From assembly GCF_950295315.1 (NCBI RefSeq), contig NC_080171.1, forward strand, positions 113,962,093-114,026,092: 64,000 nt of DNA, read 5' to 3'. Under the pieces are notes generated by a model. It did not search any database, was not told where the DNA came from, and was given only the letters and a program-made list of their open reading frames with translations. The first letter of the stretch is position 1; each line of letters starts with the position of its first letter. Shown one piece after another: positions 62,373-64,000 of the stretch. The translations under genes were made by a program, and so were the position numbers. This DNA comes from Erinaceus europaeus. Taxonomy: Eukaryota > Chordata > Mammalia > Eulipotyphla > Erinaceidae.

Positions 62373-62424
62373 TATGAAAATATATATTAAAATAAAATAA
62401 AAGCAAGCAAAAATATTTTTTCTA

Positions 62425-62605
62425 AATTATTTTTCATTCATTTCACTTGGATAGAGAGGGAGAGAGATAGCTCAGCACCACTGCCACCCCTGGAGCTTGC
62501 TCAGTGCTCCTGTGTGGAGCTGGGTGGGACCCGGATTTAGGACTTCGACTTGGTGGGGGGGGTGCTGAGATGCTGCTCTGCAGGGTATGCTGCCTCTCAG
62601 TCCCC
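62425..62605 (-). mobile_element. Old SINE-D-like element
   Basis: (GA) stretch, gctcagtgctcctgtgtgga, gatgctgctctgcagggtat. Confidence 0.45.
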
Positions 62606-62609
62606 CCAC

Positions 62610-62930
62610 CCACACTCTTTGTAACCCTCTTAAGATTTTGGCATGTTACCTTTCGTTCTGCTTTCTGTTGGGATTAACACCAACTATCATCCAAATACTG
62701 AGTCTAGCTTCCCTTCCCCCGTGAAGTGTAAACATAAACATGTTTCTGTGTCCTTAAGCTCTTGTCGTAAAACCTAATTGTTGATGACTCCATAATTTTC
62801 TATTGTGTGAGTACATTATAATTTCCTTAATCATCCCCTCAACTCTATCATCTAAGAGTCTGGAATTCTTGATATCTTAAATGAACGTTCAAAACGCTTC
62901 TGTATATTGTAACCTGTTGTGGGGGATTTG
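62610..62930. mobile_element. Probable old LINE-1 (L1M-type) fragment
   Basis: ccataattttctattgtgtg then agtacattataatttcctta recalls the 3' region of old L1 elements. Confidence 0.4.
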
Positions 62931-63427
62931 TCACAGATATTCCAGAAAAAGGGTCTGGTCCCTTTAAAAACCAGAAGCACCAAGTACTCCAGCAGTTTCT
63001 AAGGAAACCAACTGTATGCATATGTAGAGCAAAAACCTGGGCTGGGAAGGAAGCTCTGGGAATTAAGTCTTCCAACAGGATAAAGCCCTTGGCGACTCAC
63101 AGGGTACCTGGGAAGGCAAATTTGACCAGAGAGAAAATTCAGTCCAAGGTCTGAGGTTATATTCGCAGGAACATAGACTCTAGACCAAGGGGAGACCCCT
63201 GCTTTCAGTCCACACTGCACCTCTGACCAGGGAGCACCCTGGGGGAGAATCTGAAGACCCCAATGCAAGGCGGGCTGCTTTCAGCTGCTGTTACAGGTGG
63301 AGGGAGTCCTGGGTCTATGTCCTGCTGGAACATTCTAGTTCCTGTGCTTCCCTCCTCTACCCACCCACACATACCTTCCTTTTGAATCATAAAGGAGGAG
63401 AAAAGCAAAGGTTAGGGTGTGGAAACC
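62931..63427. other. Unique intron 1 sequence
   Basis: No repeat or coding homology recognised. Confidence 0.45.
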
Positions 63428-63540
63428 AGGCTGGGGAGGCAACAGAATGGTTCTGCCAAAGACTTTCATGCCAGAGCCTCTGAGGTCCCAGGTTCAATCC
63501 CCAGCCAGGGATGCACAGTGCTCTGGTAAAAACAAAACAA
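63428..63540 (+). mobile_element. SINE-D
   Basis: ctggggaggcaacagaatgg head; ggttcaatccccagccaggg B-box region. Confidence 0.8.
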
Positions 63541-63825
63541 ACAGGGACTCAATCGGGGATAAGCACACGTGGTGCAAAGCACAGGACCAGCATAAGGATC
63601 CCAGTTTGAGCCCCCGGCTCCACACCAGCAGGGGGGGGGGGGGGTGCTTCAAAGGCAGTGAAGCAGGTCTGCAGGTGTCTTTCTCTCCCCCTCTCTTGTC
63701 TTCCCCTCTTCTCTCCATTTCTCTTTATCCTATCCAACAACAATGGCATCAATAATAATAATAACAACAACATGGATATAAAAAAAACAAGAGCAACAAA
63801 AACGGAAAAGAAAACAAACAAATAA
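63541..63825 (+). mobile_element. SINE-A, head degraded
   Basis: gggactcaatcggggataag head; 16-G run at 63,632-63,645; tail with catggatataaaaaaaacaa. Confidence 0.85.
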
Positions 63826-63927
63826 AATGGCTTGGGGCTTGCAAATATGAGGGCAAATATGCCAAAGAAGTCTTCTGGCCTCTTCCTCTCCTCTTCCTCA
63901 TAAAATTGTAAAATAAGTCTTAAAATA

Positions 63928-64000
63928 TAATAGGTCACACAGGCTCCTCGCTAAATATGAATAGATAGGTCAGATTGATAAGGGTTAGCTACAGTTAATG
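63928..64000 (+). mobile_element. Repeat R copy 5, cut by window end
   Basis: ggtcacacaggctcctcgct to ctacagttaatg matches the start of the 43,930 copy. Confidence 0.6.

Noticed and set aside
42888..64000. PHF2 exon 1 (start codon and first PHD zinc ligands)
   Set aside because: Searched for by its expected protein (YCVCRLPYD, CDWFHG-type motifs); nothing found on the minus strand, so exon 1 is placed outside the window.

Overview
The window is mammalian nuclear DNA, almost certainly from a hedgehog (Erinaceidae, most likely Erinaceus). The organism call rests on about 80 copies or fragments of tRNA-derived SINEs of the type I associate with hedgehogs, together with a single intron-rich vertebrate gene. 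There are no prokaryotic features.

One protein-coding gene is present: PHF2 (KDM7C), a PHD-finger/JmjC histone lysine demethylase, on the minus strand. I could place 21 consecutive exons, numbered 2 to 22 by analogy with human PHF2, between 42,887 and 12,891. Every junction has GT-AG ends, all phases join without a frameshift or stop, and the 3' UTR runs on to an ATTAAA signal near 11,121. Exon 1 (start codon and the first half of the PHD finger) was not found and should lie beyond 64,000. With human exon 1 assumed (33 residues) the protein would be 1,110 residues, against 1,096 in human. The extra length lies mainly in a Thr/Ala/Pro minisatellite in exon 21.

Layout: 1-11,100 is the intergenic region downstream of PHF2. 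It holds SINEs, an L2 relic, a solo endogenous-retrovirus LTR with target duplication (4,223-4,665) and a possible conserved non-coding block near 4,690-4,940. 11,105-12,890 is the 3' UTR. 12,891-31,558 is the exon-dense part (exons 22 to 5). 31,559-42,887 holds long introns with exons 4, 3 and 2, a 200-base assembly gap and a 28-bp tandem repeat. 42,888-64,000 is part of intron 1, made of LINE-1 3' fragments, copies of a ~0.7-kb A-tailed repeat (called repeat R here), nested SINEs, a 20-21 bp minisatellite and a possible retroposed mRNA 3' end.

SINE names used below are working names. SINE-A: ~280 bp, starts GGGAGTCGGGCGGTAGCGCAG, ends in an AACAAAAGGGAATAAATAAAT-like tail. SINE-A-long: the same kind of head plus a 3' module (ccaggagcagtggattcgtag ... 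gagccccagcaataaccctgg). SINE-B: ~200 bp, starts GGGCCGGGTGGTGGCGCACC, ends with ccagtaaataaagataat. SINE-C: ~160 bp, starts GTGGTCCGGGAGGTGGCGCAG. SINE-D: older, ~120 bp, with accaccataagccagagctg. SINE ends are accurate to about 10 bp unless a target duplication is given.
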